Assembly (NCBI RefSeq): GCF_030315685.1
Contig: NZ_JASXSI010000002.1
Location: 293,712-357,711 of the forward strand
Source: Gordonia sp. ABSL11-1
GTDB lineage: Bacteria; Actinomycetota; Actinomycetes; Mycobacteriales; Mycobacteriaceae
DNA length: 64,000 nt
Reading direction: 5' to 3'
The notes beneath the pieces are model-generated. The model was not told the DNA's origin. It made no database searches and was given only the letters and a program-made list of their open reading frames with translations. Shown piece after piece: positions 9,238 to 17,327 of this stretch; positions within the stretch are counted from its first letter, which is position 1; every line of letters begins with the position of its first letter. Position numbers and translations under genes: made by a program.

Positions 9238-10674
9238 ATGACCGGGCCACCGACGGTCGTCATCGCCGCGCCCTCCTCCGGGAGCGGCAAGACCACGATC
9301 TCCACCGGTCTGATCGGCGCCCTGCGTGCCGCCGGACATCGGGTGGCCCCGTTCAAGGTCGGGCCCGACTACATCGATCCCGGCTACCATGCCGTCGCCG
9401 CTGGGATCGTCGGGCGCAATCTCGACCCGAACCTGGTCGGTGCCGATCTCGTCGGACCGCTGTTCGCGGCGGGCGCGGTGGGCGCCGACGTCGCCGTCGT
9501 CGAAGGCGTCATGGGCCTGTTCGACGGCCGCATCCTCGACGACTCCGCCTCCGACACCGCTGATCCGGCCGGGTTCGGTTCGACCGCCCATGTGGCGCGT
9601 CTGATCGGCGCGCCGGTCGTCCTCGTCGTCGACGCGGCAGGTCACAGCCAGTCGGTGGTCGCGTTGCTGCACGGCTTCATCGGCTACGACCCGTCCATTC
9701 GGATCGCCGGGGTGATCCTCAACCGCGTCGGGTCGCCACGGCACGAGACCGTGCTCCGGCAGGCCTGCGCCCGCGTCGGGCTCCCCGTCTTCGGCGTCGT
9801 CCGCCGTGATGCGGACCTGCAGGTACCGTCGCGACACCTCGGGCTGATCCCGGCGGCCGAGCGACGCGACGACGCGGTGCGTGCCGTCGACGCGATGACC
9901 GCGGCGATCGGTGCGGCCCTGGACCTCGACGCCATTGTGGCGGCCGCGCGGACCAGGCGTGCGGAACACATCACCGCCTGGTCACCGTCGGACGCTCTCG
10001 GTGACACAGGCGAGATCGCAAGGTCCGGCCGACGGCCGGTGATCGCCGTCGCCGGTGGCGCCGCGTTCACCTTCGGGTACGCCGAGCACCGTGAGCTCCT
10101 CGAGGCCGCGGGAGCCGAGGTCATCGGTTTCGATCCGCTGTGCGACCGGTTACCCGCGGACGCCGACGGCATCGTCATCGGTGGGGGATTCCCCGAGGAG
10201 CACGCCGAAGCACTCGCCGCCAACGACGAACTGCGCGACGGGGTGCTCCGCCATGCTCGCGCCGGCCGGCCGATCGTCGCCGAATGTGCTGGATTGCTCT
10301 ATCTCGCACGAGAACTCGACGGACACCGGATGACCGGCGTGATCGATGTCGTCGGCCGGTTCGGTCCCACGCTGACCCTCGGATACCGCGACGCCGTCGC
10401 CGTCGGGGACTCGGTGAGCTTCACCGCCGGGCAGCGGGTGACCGGTCACGAGTTCCACCGCTCCACCGTGGAGCCCGGCGACGACGCCCCCGCGCCCGCG
10501 TGGGCCTGGCGCGATCATGCGGGTCGACCGGGCACTCACGGACACGCGTCGCCGGCCGTGCACGCCTCCTACCTTCATGTGCATCCCGCCGGCGCCCCGG
10601 CCTCGGTGACGCGATTCGTCCGCGCTGCCGTCGCGGCGCGGGCCGCCGACGGGGCCGGGGAGCCGTCACGATGA
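9238..10674 (+). CDS. cobB: Cobyrinic acid a,c-diamide synthase
   Basis: A 478-residue ATP- and glutamine-dependent amidase that converts (hydrogeno)byrinic or cobyrinic acid to its a,c-diamide. The N-terminal synthetase has the P-loop APSSGSGKTT and KVGPDYIDPGYH. The C-terminal triad-type glutaminase has the nucleophile in AECAGLLYLA and the histidine in ASYLHVHP. I prefer ATG 9238, because GGGGGA at 9224-9229 gives it a proper ribosome site; ATG 9229 is too close to it. The stop overlaps the next gene, a sensor kinase, by ATGA. Confidence 0.93.
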   Translation: MTGPPTVVIAAPSSGSGKTTISTGLIGALRAAGHRVAPFKVGPDYIDPGYHAVAAGIVGRNLDPNLVGADLVGPLFAAGAVGADVAVVEGVMGLFDGRILDDSASDTADPAGFGSTAHVARLIGAPVVLVVDAAGHSQSVVALLHGFIGYDPSIRIAGVILNRVGSPRHETVLRQACARVGLPVFGVVRRDADLQVPSRHLGLIPAAERRDDAVRAVDAMTAAIGAALDLDAIVAAARTRRAEHITAWSPSDALGDTGEIARSGRRPVIAVAGGAAFTFGYAEHRELLEAAGAEVIGFDPLCDRLPADADGIVIGGGFPEEHAEALAANDELRDGVLRHARAGRPIVAECAGLLYLARELDGHRMTGVIDVVGRFGPTLTLGYRDAVAVGDSVSFTAGQRVTGHEFHRSTVEPGDDAPAPAWAWRDHAGRPGTHGHASPAVHASYLHVHPAGAPASVTRFVRAAVAARAADGAGEPSR

Positions 10675-12365
10675 ACCAGCACCGGCTGGGCGAGGCACTC
10701 GATGCCCTGGCAGAGCACGGGGTCGACGATCCTGCCATCCTGCGTGATCTGCTCGAGGCGGTCCTCGTCGTCGGGCAGGGCCTGGACCTCGATCGCGCGC
10801 TGCAGCGCATCGTCGAGGTCGCCTCCCAGGTGGTCGACGCCCGGTACTGCGCCCTCGGCGTCCGTGGCCCGGACGGCGGGCTGAGTGCCTTCGTCTACAC
10901 CGGGATCAGTCCCGCCCAACGCGCCCGGATGGATCACCTGCCCATCGGCAAAGGCGTGCTCGGCCTGCTGATCGACGAACCGCAGGTGTTGCGTATCCCG
11001 TCGCTCGCGAAGCATCCGTCGTCGGTGGGCTTCCCGCCGAATCATCCGCCGATGCACACCTTCCTCGGTGCTCCGATCATCGTGCGCGGGTCGGTGTTCG
11101 GCAGCATCTACCTCACCGAGAAACAGTCGGCCCTGGAGTTCAGCGAGGTCGACGAGACCCTGGTCGCCGTCCTCGCCATCGCCGCAGGCATCGCCGTCGA
11201 CAACGCCCGCCTGTTCGGTCAGGCCCGGACCCGGCACCGCTGGATGCAGGTCATCGCGCGTCGTGGATCCGAGCCGTTGGCGGGCATCGCCCTCGAGGAC
11301 ACATTGACTCGCCTGTGTGTCGACGTGGCCGCACTCGGTGACGGGATCGACGTGTTCATCCTCACCGGCGAGCCGGGCGCGGTCTCCGTCCGCGCGCACA
11401 CCGGTGGCCCGGTCGCCGCCGGTGACCTCACCCTGCCGCCGACGGCCGCGCGGGCGGTCTACCCGGTCACCGAGATCCCGTCGGAACTCGTCCGGCGTGA
11501 CGCCCGATGGGTCACCGTGCAGCCGCTGCAGCGTGCCGCGGGTGCGTTCGGCTGGATCGTCATCACGCACGCGAGCAGACCGGACTGGGACGACGACGAC
11601 ACGTCCGGGCTGGCCGGTGTTGCCGAGGTGGCGTCGCTGTCGGTGGTCTACGCCGATCAGCAGCAGGTGGCCCGCGACCTGGAGGTGCTCGAGGATCGCC
11701 ATCGCATCGCCCGCGATCTCCACGACCACGTGATCCAGCGCCTCTTCGCGATCGGCATGTCGGTGCAGACGATGCTCGCCGCCCGCGCCGCCGACACGAC
11801 ATCGAGCGACACGGAATCGACTGACACGACGTCGGGCGCCCCGTCGTCGACGGACCGTGCGACGACGGATCGGCTCGAACAGGTCGTCAGCGACCTCGAC
11901 CGCACCATCGCGCAGATCCGCACCTCGATCTTCGATCTGCAGACCGTCCCCGGCCACCACGACACCGCGACGCTGCGACGGCGCGTGCTCGACATCGTCG
12001 CCGAGCTCGCCGGTCACGCCCCGATCGCGCCGGGTGTGCAGTTCGCGGGGCCGGTCGACACCGTCGTTCCCGAGGCGCTCGGACCGCATATCGACGCGGT
12101 GCTCCGAGAGGGGCTGTCGAACGCGCTGCGGCATGCGCAGGCTCAGCACATCGACGTCTCGGTCCGCGCCGACGACGACGTGCTGTCGGTCGAGATCAGC
12201 GACGACGGAGTCGGGATCGGGACCGACGTCGTCTACCGCGGCCTCGACAACCTCACCCGGCGAGCCGAGGACTGCGACGGGGTGTTCAGCGTGGTCACCT
12301 CGCCTCGCAGACCGGGCAAGCCGGGCGGGACGACGCTCACCTGGTCGGTACCTCTGACCGTCTGA
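10671..12365 (+). CDS. DevS/DosT-like GAF sensor histidine kinase
   Basis: A 564-residue cytoplasmic sensor kinase. Two GAF domains (about 25-185 and 195-325) precede a HisKA_3 dimer domain with phospho-acceptor H351 in RDLHDHVIQRLFA and a HATPase domain (N box REGLSNALRHA, G box SDDGVGIG). In the first GAF, H125 in FPPNHPPM aligns with H149 of M. tuberculosis DevS, the heme ligand, so O2/NO/CO or redox sensing through heme is likely (inference by homology). A Ser/Thr/Asp-rich stretch (about 374-400) interrupts the dimer domain and looks like low-complexity expansion. The gene is translationally coupled to cobB, an unusual place. Its probable partner is the DevR-like regulator at 13615. Confidence 0.88.
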   Translation: MNQHRLGEALDALAEHGVDDPAILRDLLEAVLVVGQGLDLDRALQRIVEVASQVVDARYCALGVRGPDGGLSAFVYTGISPAQRARMDHLPIGKGVLGLLIDEPQVLRIPSLAKHPSSVGFPPNHPPMHTFLGAPIIVRGSVFGSIYLTEKQSALEFSEVDETLVAVLAIAAGIAVDNARLFGQARTRHRWMQVIARRGSEPLAGIALEDTLTRLCVDVAALGDGIDVFILTGEPGAVSVRAHTGGPVAAGDLTLPPTAARAVYPVTEIPSELVRRDARWVTVQPLQRAAGAFGWIVITHASRPDWDDDDTSGLAGVAEVASLSVVYADQQQVARDLEVLEDRHRIARDLHDHVIQRLFAIGMSVQTMLAARAADTTSSDTESTDTTSGAPSSTDRATTDRLEQVVSDLDRTIAQIRTSIFDLQTVPGHHDTATLRRRVLDIVAELAGHAPIAPGVQFAGPVDTVVPEALGPHIDAVLREGLSNALRHAQAQHIDVSVRADDDVLSVEISDDGVGIGTDVVYRGLDNLTRRAEDCDGVFSVVTSPRRPGKPGGTTLTWSVPLTV

Positions 12366-12464
12366 CTGTGTCCGACGCCTGTGTGCAGACGGGTTCGTGC
12401 GCGTCTTTTCTGTTGCTGCGCCGAATGTTTCGTGCGCACGAGCGCACTTGCGACGAAGCTGTCG

Positions 12465-12498
12465 GCTGTCCACAAGCGCCACTGCAGCTGTGGACAGC
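12465..12498. repeat. Inverted repeat GCTGTCCACA / TGTGGACAGC
   Basis: Perfect 10-base arms at 12465-12474 and 12489-12498 surround a 14-base loop, downstream of the sensor kinase. It could be a hairpin terminator without a T run, or two facing DnaA-box-like motifs (one mismatch from TTGTCCACA). A 10-base palindrome, CGTGCGCACG, lies at 12431-12440. Confidence 0.5.
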
Positions 12499-12536
12499 GG
12501 ATCTGCGAGAGCTCCTCGGAGCGCGATGATCTTGGT

Positions 12537-13464
12537 ATGGATGCCATTCATCGATCCGATGCGATCCGGCGTGGCACCACGGACGCCCAATTGCGGCGCT
12601 CCGTCATCGACAACAGTGTCGAACGGGTCTGGCACGGTGTGTATCTTCCGAAGGACACTTCGCCACTCTCCGACGACAGTCGGAGATCGCAGAACATCGC
12701 GAGGACCGAGCGCTACCGGGGATACTGTGATCGGGCGCTGCGCGACACGAGACTGATGCGCGCACAGTGAGTCATATTTCGGCGGGGGCAGTGCACCGTG
12801 TGCCGATGCTGTGGCCCCGACTTGTCAAAGGTCCACTTCACCTCGACGACGACGGGCCGACGCACCGCGCGCGGGATGGTCCATCGAGCTGTGCTGCTTC
12901 CCTCGGACATCGTTGTCGTCGACGGGATCAGGTCACGTCGCTTGCCACGCACCGTGTGCGACATCGCACGGCTCGGCGATCATCGGCAGGCTGTGTGTGT
13001 GCTCGATTCGGGTCTGAAGATGGGCGTCGCGATCGAGGAGATCACCACACAGGTCGCCCGCCTGGGCCGCCACCACGGGATTGCGATGCTTCGCGCAGCC
13101 GTGGCCCCTCGCCGACGGGCGGCCGGAGAGTGTCGGTGAATCACTGAGCCGGCTGTCGCTCGCCGATTGTCCAGAGATCCCGGCGCCCGATCTGCAGGTC
13201 AGTGGAGCTATCGAGATGAATGGTTCCGCGAAAGATGTCCGCCGCGACTTCGGATGGCGTGACGACGACGGCGTACTCCGTGTTGTCGGAGAGTTCGATG
13301 GTCGGCTCAAGTACCACCGATCGAACTCTTTCGGGAATCGCCTGCCCGAGGATGTGATCTACGACGAGAAGCTCCGCGAGGACGGGATTCGAGCAAGCGG
13401 CAAGGGTGTCGTCCGATGGACCCGGGACGAGGCCGTGTACCCGGAGCGGCTTCATCCCAAGTGA
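12537..13464 (+). pseudogene. Frameshifted AbiEi-antitoxin/DUF559-like gene
   Basis: Joined across frames, the region reads as one protein of the common actinobacterial family with an AbiEi-like N-terminus (QLRRSVIDNSVERVWHGVYLP), a central SHISAGAVHRVPMLW and VHFTSTTTGRRTARG, and a DUF559-like end (RRDFGWRDDDGVLRVVGEFDGRLKYHR, split over less than 20 residues each). At least three frame changes are needed: about 12728-12766, at the extra C near 12815-12818, and near 13095-13105. Third positions are less GC-biased than in the neighbours, as expected for a transferred or decaying gene. Sequencing error at each site is the alternative. It separates the sensor kinase from its convergent regulator. 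Confidence 0.75.
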
Positions 13465-13490
13465 TCGTCGCACTTCGGGCGAGTGGGATC

Positions 13491-13526
13491 ATTCCGTGAG
13501 GTCCCTGTCTCGGAATGTGTGGGACC
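13491..13526. repeat. Interleaved inverted repeats ATTCCG/CGGAAT and GGTCCC/GGGACC
   Basis: ATTCCG (13491-13496) pairs with CGGAAT (13511-13516), and GGTCCC (13500-13505) with GGGACC (13521-13526). The 13465-13614 gap lies between the decayed gene and the end of the convergent regulator. The GGTCCC/GGGACC pair recurs upstream of that regulator. It may be a terminator or a regulator site. Confidence 0.4.
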
Positions 13527-13614
13527 AGAGATTCGTGCGCCGGTAGTGTGGTCGCGCGGCTGAAACATTCGGCGCATGGACCGACAACCGGCGCGAGAAC
13601 TCGAGAAGCCGACG

Positions 13615-14298
13615 CTAGATCGTGCCGTCACGCAATTTCGTCGCCATGACCGCCACCTGGGTGCGGCGCTGCATGTCGAGCTTCGCGAGGATGCGGGACA
13701 CGTAGTTCTTGATCGTCTTCTCCGCCAAGAACATCCGCTCGGCGATCTGACGGTTGGTCATGCCGTCGCCGATGAGATTGAAGACCTCGCGCTCCTGATG
13801 GGTGAGTTCGGCGAGCGGGTCGGCGGCGCCGCCCTTGCTGTCACGCAACCGGGCCAGCAGTGCGGTGGTGCTGCGGTCGTCCAGGAGCGAACCGCCGTGT
13901 CCGACAGTGCGAACCGCCTCGATCAGGTTGTGGCCGAGTATCTGCTTGAGCACGAATCCGGAAGCGCCGGCGAGCACGGCCGCGAGGAGGGCGTCGTCGT
14001 CGGCGTAACTGGTGAGCATCAGGCAGTGCACGGACGGCTCGGCCGCGCGGACATCCCGGCAGAGCTCGACGCCGTTGCCGTCGGGCAGGCGGACGTCGAG
14101 GACGGCGACGTCGGGCCTGGTCGCGAGGATGCCGACCTTCGCCTCGCCGACCGACGCCGCCTCGCCGACGATCTCGAGATCGGGGGCCGTCCCGAGCAGA
14201 TCGCGGAGTCCGCGCCGGACCAGTTCGTGGTCGTCGACGAGATAGACGCGCACCGGCGCTGTGGTGGCGCCCCCGGCGGATGGGGCATCGGCAGACAT
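13615..14298 (-). CDS. NarL/LuxR-family response regulator, DevR/DosR-like
   Basis: A 227-residue response regulator. The receiver domain has the acidic pair VDDHE, phospho-acceptor D68 in [13 protein letters not shown] and lysine in GFVLKQILG. The C-terminal LuxR-type helix-turn-helix contains [12 protein letters not shown] and [19 protein letters not shown], nearly the same as the DosR recognition-helix region. A stretch of about 15 residues precedes the receiver. I chose ATG 14298. DosR controls hypoxia and NO responses in mycobacteria; that this protein does so is inference. It is convergent with the DevS-like kinase and divergent from the desaturase, its most likely local target. Confidence 0.88.
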   Translation of the reverse strand: MSADAPSAGGATTAPVRVYLVDDHELVRRGLRDLLGTAPDLEIVGEAASVGEAKVGILATRPDVAVLDVRLPDGNGVELCRDVRAAEPSVHCLMLTSYADDDALLAAVLAGASGFVLKQILGHNLIEAVRTVGHGGSLLDDRSTTALLARLRDSKGGAADPLAELTHQEREVFNLIGDGMTNRQIAERMFLAEKTIKNYVSRILAKLDMQRRTQVAVMATKLRDGTI

Positions 14299-14353
14299 GG
14301 GGTCGACGGTACCGCAGGTCGGGGATGGAGTGGTCCTGCGATCGGATGACCAG

Positions 14354-14374
14354 GGTCCCATCGGATCCGGGACC
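14354..14374. promoter_or_regulatory. Inverted repeat GGTCCC-N9-GGGACC, candidate operator
   Basis: The site lies in the 152-base gap between the DevR-like regulator and the divergent desaturase. GGTCCC (14354-14359) and GGGACC (14369-14374) are perfect complements, and each is preceded by ATCGGAT. The GGGAC core resembles the half site of the DosR box, but the arms face the other way from the DosR consensus, so identity is uncertain. Confidence 0.4.
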
Positions 14375-14450
14375 TTCGGCTCACGTCACCGCCCGTCGCA
14401 CGGCGCAGAGTTGGTATCTGCCCAGCCAGTGCGAACCACGAGGGAGAACG

Positions 14451-15467
14451 ATGACCAGCCTGATCGGCCCACCGGCGGTAGCGGACACCGGCATGACCGG
14501 CTCGGACCTGCTCCGGGAACTGCTCCCGGTCTGCGAGTCCGAGGTCGGACGACACATGAAGATGACCAAGGACTGGCACCCACACGACTACGTGCCCTGG
14601 GATGACGGGCGTAACTTCGCCGCGCTCGGCGGGGACGACTGGGACCCGTCGCAGTCCCAGCTCTCGGAGACGGCGAAGGCGGCGATGATCACCAATCTGC
14701 TGACCGAGGACAATCTGCCGTCCTACCACCGGGTGATCGCGGACAACTTCAGTCTCGACGACGCGTGGGGATTCTGGGTGGGTCGGTGGACCGCCGAGGA
14801 GATGCGGCATTCGGTCGTCATGCGCGACTACCTGGTGGTGACGCGCGGTGTGGATCCGGTGGAGCTGGAGAACATCCGGATGGAGCACATGACGCACGGG
14901 TTCAACCCGCTGCCCGAGGATGACGGCCAGCGTGATCACAGCTACGACATGCTCTATGCCGTCAGCTATGTCAGCTTCCAGGAACTCGCGACCCGAGTGT
15001 CGCATCGCAACACCGGCAAGGCGTGTGGCGACCCGATCGCCGACCGCATGCTGCAGCGCGTCGCGGCCGACGAGAACCTGCACATGCTCTTCTACCGCAA
15101 CATCGTCGCCGGAGCCCTCGACCTCGTTCCCGATCAGACGATGGCAGCGATCTACGCGATCGTGTCCAACTTCCAGATGCCGGGGGCGACCATGCCGAAC
15201 TTCCGGCGGAACGCGGTGTTGATCGCCAAGGGCGGCATCTACGATCTGCCGCAACACATGTCGGAGGTCGTGATGCCGGTGCTGCGGAAATGGCGGATCT
15301 TCGAGCGGGACGATTTCGGCCCGCTCGGCGAGCACTATCGAGAACTGTTGGGCGACTTCCTCGAACAGATGGACGTCAAGGTGCGCAGGTTCGAGGAGTC
15401 CCGCGACCGTGCGCTCGCCCGACAGCACGCCAAGTCGGGCCGGTCCGATGCGGCGGCCATCCGATGA
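14451..15467 (+). CDS. Acyl-[ACP] desaturase, DesA-like
   Basis: A 338-residue soluble di-iron desaturase that would introduce a cis double bond into acyl-ACP using O2 and reduced ferredoxin. Iron-ligand motifs are present: the glutamate of NLLTEDNLPSYH, EExxH in RWTAEEMRHSV, the glutamate in SFQELATRVSHRN and DExxH in ADENLHMLFY. Length equals mycobacterial DesA1/DesA2. The ATG at 14451 follows GAGGGAGA. It is divergent from a DevR-like regulator and coupled by ATGA to a small Cys-rich protein. As an O2-using enzyme beside a likely O2/redox sensor, it may adjust membrane or mycolate lipids to oxygen (inference). Confidence 0.9.
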   Translation: MTSLIGPPAVADTGMTGSDLLRELLPVCESEVGRHMKMTKDWHPHDYVPWDDGRNFAALGGDDWDPSQSQLSETAKAAMITNLLTEDNLPSYHRVIADNFSLDDAWGFWVGRWTAEEMRHSVVMRDYLVVTRGVDPVELENIRMEHMTHGFNPLPEDDGQRDHSYDMLYAVSYVSFQELATRVSHRNTGKACGDPIADRMLQRVAADENLHMLFYRNIVAGALDLVPDQTMAAIYAIVSNFQMPGATMPNFRRNAVLIAKGGIYDLPQHMSEVVMPVLRKWRIFERDDFGPLGEHYRELLGDFLEQMDVKVRRFEESRDRALARQHAKSGRSDAAAIR

Positions 15468-15802
15468 CCGTCCTCGACGGTCCGCGGTTCAACGGTCCGG
15501 TCCTCGACATCACCGTCGGCGCCCCGCGTTCGTGCGACGGATGCACATGCACCGGATGCGACCGCGACGACGATCCGACCATCCCCGGATTCGACACCGC
15601 CATCGCCATGGCCGAAGCCGCCAGTTGCGGCAACGTGACCTGGTGGAACACCATCCGCACGCACACCGACGACCCGTCGACCGGAGAGTACGCGGCCTCC
15701 GTGCTGCTCGCACAGCTGATCCGGTCGGCCGCTCATCGATCGGGCATCCCCGCCGCCGACGTGTGGGCGTCCGTCCGTCGGGCCGGGCGACTGCCCGACT
15801 GA
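15464..15802 (+). CDS. Small Cys-rich protein coupled to the desaturase
   Basis: A 112-residue protein that I do not recognise. A CxxCxCxxC cluster (C24, C27, C29, C32 in SCDGCTCTGCDRDDD) suggests binding of zinc or an iron-sulfur centre; a fifth cysteine lies in AASCGNVTWW. The rest looks helical, with AASVLLAQLIRSAAHRSG. There is no signal peptide or membrane segment. The ATG overlaps the desaturase stop (ATGA), so it is made together with the enzyme and could be its electron donor, metal carrier or assembly factor. That is inference from position only. Confidence 0.7.
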   Translation: MTVLDGPRFNGPVLDITVGAPRSCDGCTCTGCDRDDDPTIPGFDTAIAMAEAASCGNVTWWNTIRTHTDDPSTGEYAASVLLAQLIRSAAHRSGIPAADVWASVRRAGRLPD

Positions 15803-15875
15803 TCGTCGCGGCGCGAGGCGGTCTCGGGGCGGTGCCGAGGCGGCGCGCGGATGCGCCGGTCGGTCACCGGGTCGG

Positions 15876-15881
15876 TAGGCT
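15876..15881 (+). promoter_or_regulatory. -10 element TAGGCT of cysG
   Basis: TAGGCT (TANNNT type) ends eight bases before the ATG at 15890, and no ribosome site is visible. This is the spacing expected for a leaderless mRNA. Confidence 0.45.
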
Positions 15882-15889
15882 CGTGGGTC

Positions 15890-17173
15890 ATGTCCTCTGG
15901 CGTGTCCGACGGTGCCCCGCGCGCTCATCCCCAGCCCGCTCACCCCGAAGCCGATGACCCGGCCGGGTCTGCGCGCGGTCATTACCTCGTCGGCCTCGAC
16001 CTGGTCGGCCGCAAGGTGGTGGTCGTGGGCGGCGGGTCGGTTGCCCAGCGGCGACTGCCCAATCTGATCGCGGCGGGCGCCGACGTCCACGTCGTCGCCC
16101 TCGATCCCACGCCGGCCGTCGAGTCGACGCCCGGTGTCACCATCTCCCGTCGCACCTATCAGAACGGCGATCTCGACGGCGCCTGGTATGTGATGGCATG
16201 TACCGACGATCCCGGGGTGAATGCTCAGGTGGTCGCCGACGCAGAGGCCCGCCACACCTACTGCGTCCGGGCCGACGACGCCCGCTTCGGCACCGCGGTC
16301 ACCCCGGCCTCCGGGCGGCACCGCGATCTGCAGTTCGGGGTGCTCGCCGGCGGCGATCATCGTCAGTCGGCGGCGTTGCGGGCCGCGATCGGGCGTGCCC
16401 TGGCCGACGGCTCGCTCACCGTCGCCGACGACGTGCCCCATCCGCCCGGCGTCGCGCTGGTCGGCGGGGGACCGGGCGACCCGGACCTCATCACGGTCCA
16501 CGGACAGAAACTGCTCCAACAGGCCGACGTCGTCGTCGCCGACCGGTTGGCCCCGCCGCAACTGCTCGCCGAGCTGGGGCCGCAGGTGGAGATCGTCGAT
16601 GCCGCGAAGGTGCCCTATGGGCGTGCGATGAAGCAGGAGGCGATCAACGCGGTCCTCGTCGACCGCGCACGCGCCGGCAAGTTCGTCGTCCGGCTCAAGG
16701 GCGGGGACCCGTACGTCTACGGCCGGGGCTTCGAAGAGGTACAGGCGTGCGTCGAGGCGGGCGTGCCGGTCACGGTCGTCCCCGGCATCACCAGCCCGAT
16801 CGCGGCGCCGGCCGCCGCGGGCATCCCGGTCACCCACCGCGGCGTGACCCATGAGGTCGTGATCGCCTCCGGACACGTCCCACCCGGCCATCCCGATTCG
16901 CTGGTCGACTGGGAGGCGGTGGCGCGGCTGCGCGGGACCCTCGTGCTGATGATGGCGGTCGAGCGTATCGATGCGTTCGCCGACGCCCTTCTCGCCGGTG
17001 GCAAACCGGCCGACACCCCCGTCGCGATGATCGAGAACGGGTCACTGCCGACGCAGCGGGTGCTGCGATCCGACCTCGCCGCCGCGGCGAGCACGGCCGC
17101 CGCACAGGGCCTGCGGCCACCGGCCATCCTGGTCGTCGGCGAGGTCGCCGGATTCACCGACCTCGCGTCCTGA
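15890..17173 (+). CDS. cysG: Uroporphyrinogen-III C-methyltransferase / precorrin-2 dehydrogenase
   Basis: A 427-residue fusion for siroheme and cobalamin synthesis. Residues 25-165 are the NAD-binding precorrin-2 dehydrogenase/ferrochelatase part (VVVVGGGSVAQRRLPNL). Residues 185-425 are the SAM-dependent methyltransferase (VALVGGGPGDPDLIT, VVRLKGGDPYVYGRG, VVPGITSPIAAPA). It makes precorrin-2 from uroporphyrinogen III, the branch point shared with heme. In M. tuberculosis it follows cobB directly; here the sensor/desaturase block lies between. The ATG at 15890 has a -10 at the leaderless distance. Confidence 0.93.
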   Translation: MSSGVSDGAPRAHPQPAHPEADDPAGSARGHYLVGLDLVGRKVVVVGGGSVAQRRLPNLIAAGADVHVVALDPTPAVESTPGVTISRRTYQNGDLDGAWYVMACTDDPGVNAQVVADAEARHTYCVRADDARFGTAVTPASGRHRDLQFGVLAGGDHRQSAALRAAIGRALADGSLTVADDVPHPPGVALVGGGPGDPDLITVHGQKLLQQADVVVADRLAPPQLLAELGPQVEIVDAAKVPYGRAMKQEAINAVLVDRARAGKFVVRLKGGDPYVYGRGFEEVQACVEAGVPVTVVPGITSPIAAPAAAGIPVTHRGVTHEVVIASGHVPPGHPDSLVDWEAVARLRGTLVLMMAVERIDAFADALLAGGKPADTPVAMIENGSLPTQRVLRSDLAAAASTAAAQGLRPPAILVVGEVAGFTDLAS

Positions 17174-17277
17174 CCGGGTGTCCCCGGGGTCGGCTCGGCG
17201 CGCCGCCGACCACGCACGCCGCCACCCCGCAGGGGCCGGGACCTGGACGTTCGACCGTGACGTGACGTCGACAACAG

Positions 17278-17319
17278 GCCAATGGGGATTGGCATATTCG
17301 GGTCCGCGAGCGGTAGCGT
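17278..17319 (+). promoter_or_regulatory. efpA-type promoter with overlapping operator GCCAAT-N4-ATTGGC
   Basis: A perfect inverted repeat, GCCAAT (17278-17283) and ATTGGC (17288-17293), overlaps a -35-like TTGGCA (17289-17294). TAGCGT (17314-17319) is the matching -10, with a 19-base spacer, and ends eight bases before the ATG. A repressor bound here would block the exporter promoter. Confidence 0.5.
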
Positions 17320-17327
17320 CGAAGCCT

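Noticed and set aside
10575..12635. A 686-codon minus-strand open frame opposite the sensor kinase
   Set aside because: The plus strand encodes recognisable GAF and kinase domains; the antisense frame has none.
14366..14385. A classical DosR box before the desaturase
   Set aside because: Only the GGGAC half fits; the second half does not match the consensus, and the nearby arms face the wrong way. It is kept only as an unnamed inverted repeat.
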